From Nitrosotalea sp. (GTDB lineage: Archaea; Thermoproteota; Nitrososphaeria; Nitrososphaerales; Nitrosopumilaceae), in the NCBI GenBank assembly GCA_031296345.1, contig JARLFW010000173.1, forward strand, positions 1 through 8,025: a DNA stretch of 8,025 nt, written 5' to 3'. This document shows positions 7,421 through 8,025 of the stretch, in pieces. A program made the position numbers and the translations under genes. Under the pieces are notes generated by a model, which had not been told where the DNA came from, searched no databases, and was given only the letters and a program-made list of their open reading frames with translations. How positions within the stretch are numbered: the stretch's first letter is position 1; every line of letters begins with the position of its first letter.

Positions 7421-7449
7421 CAAAGAATTGTTATGAGATTTATTCTTTG
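7421..7449. repeat. 8-bp inverted repeat across the tautomerase promoter
   Basis: CAAAGAAT (7421-7428) and ATTCTTTG (7442-7449) are perfect inverted arms separated by 13 bp. Their centres are 21 bp apart, about two helical turns. One arm overlaps the weak TATA-like GAATAAATCT (7437-7446) and the other lies next to the expected start of transcription. This arrangement suits a repressor site. A hairpin RNA is less likely because the transcript should begin near the inner arm. Confidence 0.35.
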
Positions 7450-7525
7450 ATACTAGACAAAATTGCTATTCACTGAAATTTTTATTTTAAATTTTCTGCA
7501 CTAAGAATTATTTGTTCCAAATCTA

Positions 7526-8025
7526 TCAAACTCCCCACTTGGTTCCCCCTCCTTTCCATCCATATCTTGTACCATAGATAAACTCAGAACTATGAGTTTT
7601 TTTGTAGATAAACCCGGCCAATAATCCTACTAGGAATCCTCCAATATGTGCAAAAAATGCAACACCTGATCCACTTGAGCCAATTAATGCAGGTAAAACA
7701 TTTTGGAAAATAAACCAGAAAGGAAGATACCACTTGGCTGAAATTCTAGTAATTCTTGTAAAGAATCCAAATAACATTAACGTCACAACTTTTGCATTTG
7801 GGAATAAGATGAGATAAGCTCCAAGTACTCCAGAAATTGCTCCAGAAGCTCCTATTGCAGGTAAGGGACTTGACGGATTAGACAAGATATGAAAAAATCC
7901 AGCTACTACACCCCAAAAAAGATAAAGTCCGAGAAATTTTCCTCTTCCAAATTTGTATTCAATGTTATCTCCAAATATCCAAAGAAACAGCATGTTACCT
8001 CCAATGTGTATTACACCTGCATGAA
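7526..8025 (-). CDS. Rhomboid-family intramembrane serine protease, 3' part, 5' end outside the window
   Basis: 165 residues are visible after a partial codon; the frame continues past the right edge, so the internal Met at 7993 is not the start. The fragment opens with HAGVIHIGGNMLFLWIFGD, the His/Asn oxyanion-hole motif of rhomboids. The catalytic serine is in GASGAISG (codon 7844-7846) and the catalytic histidine in AHIGGFLVG (codon 7646-7648), so both dyad residues are present and the enzyme should be active. Hydrophobic stretches (GLYLFWGVVAGFF, SGVLGAYLILF, VVTLMLFGFF, LPFWFIFQNVLPALI, HIGGFLVGLLAGFIY) are consistent with five of the usual six or seven membrane helices. A short, glycine-rich hydrophilic tail follows the last helix. 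It cleaves membrane proteins within the bilayer; substrates are unknown. Confidence 0.92.
   Translation of the reverse strand, partial: HAGVIHIGGNMLFLWIFGDNIEYKFGRGKFLGLYLFWGVVAGFFHILSNPSSPLPAIGASGAISGVLGAYLILFPNAKVVTLMLFGFFTRITRISAKWYLPFWFIFQNVLPALIGSSGSGVAFFAHIGGFLVGLLAGFIYKKTHSSEFIYGTRYGWKGGGTKWGV

Noticed and set aside
7526..7993. Rhomboid read as a complete 155-residue protein starting at the Met at 7993
   Set aside because: The frame stays open to the right edge, and the codons before that Met encode the conserved HAGVIHIGGN part of the rhomboid motif, so the gene is truncated by the window.

Overview
The window is AT-rich and archaeal, most like an ammonia-oxidising thaumarchaeon (Nitrosopumilus-type). 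This rests on gene content and promoter style, not on a marker gene. The supporting genes are a class II ribonucleotide reductase, an archaeal-type SCP-x thiolase paired with a DUF35 zinc-ribbon/OB-fold protein, and several small zinc-ribbon proteins. TATA-like boxes lie about 22-30 bp upstream of most start codons, as expected for leaderless archaeal transcripts. No rRNA, tRNA, CRISPR array, insertion sequence or phage gene was seen, and no gene looks foreign.

Layout, left to right: the 5' two-thirds or so of nrdJ (minus strand, running off the left edge); a 291-bp intergenic region with a strong palindrome and repeated half-sites; a 698-residue minus-strand protein joining a winged helix, an ATP-cone, a catalytically dead NrdD-like body and a C-terminal zinc ribbon; a 53-residue zinc-ribbon protein (minus strand, previously easy to miss); DUF35 and thiolase genes overlapping as a two-gene minus-strand operon; a plus-strand topoisomerase-I-type zinc-finger protein, divergent from the thiolase; then, on the minus strand, a Nit-family amidohydrolase, a 58-residue 4-oxalocrotonate-tautomerase-type protein and the 3' part of a rhomboid protease (running off the right edge).

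How the genes may work together: the most interesting unit is the ribonucleotide-reductase locus. The 698-residue protein keeps recognisable NrdD sequence and an ATP-cone. It has no glycyl-radical segment and no cysteine in the active-site region, but it carries an N-terminal DNA-binding winged helix and is encoded directly upstream of nrdJ in the same direction. I infer that it is a pseudoenzyme nucleotide sensor that controls dNTP synthesis, a possible archaeal counterpart of bacterial NrdR. A 29-bp palindrome and a repeated spaced motif in the nrdJ upstream region are candidate operators. The thiolase/DUF35 pair belongs to acetoacetyl-CoA metabolism (mevalonate pathway and/or the end of the 3-hydroxypropionate/4-hydroxybutyrate cycle). 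The remaining genes appear to be ordinary single-gene units.
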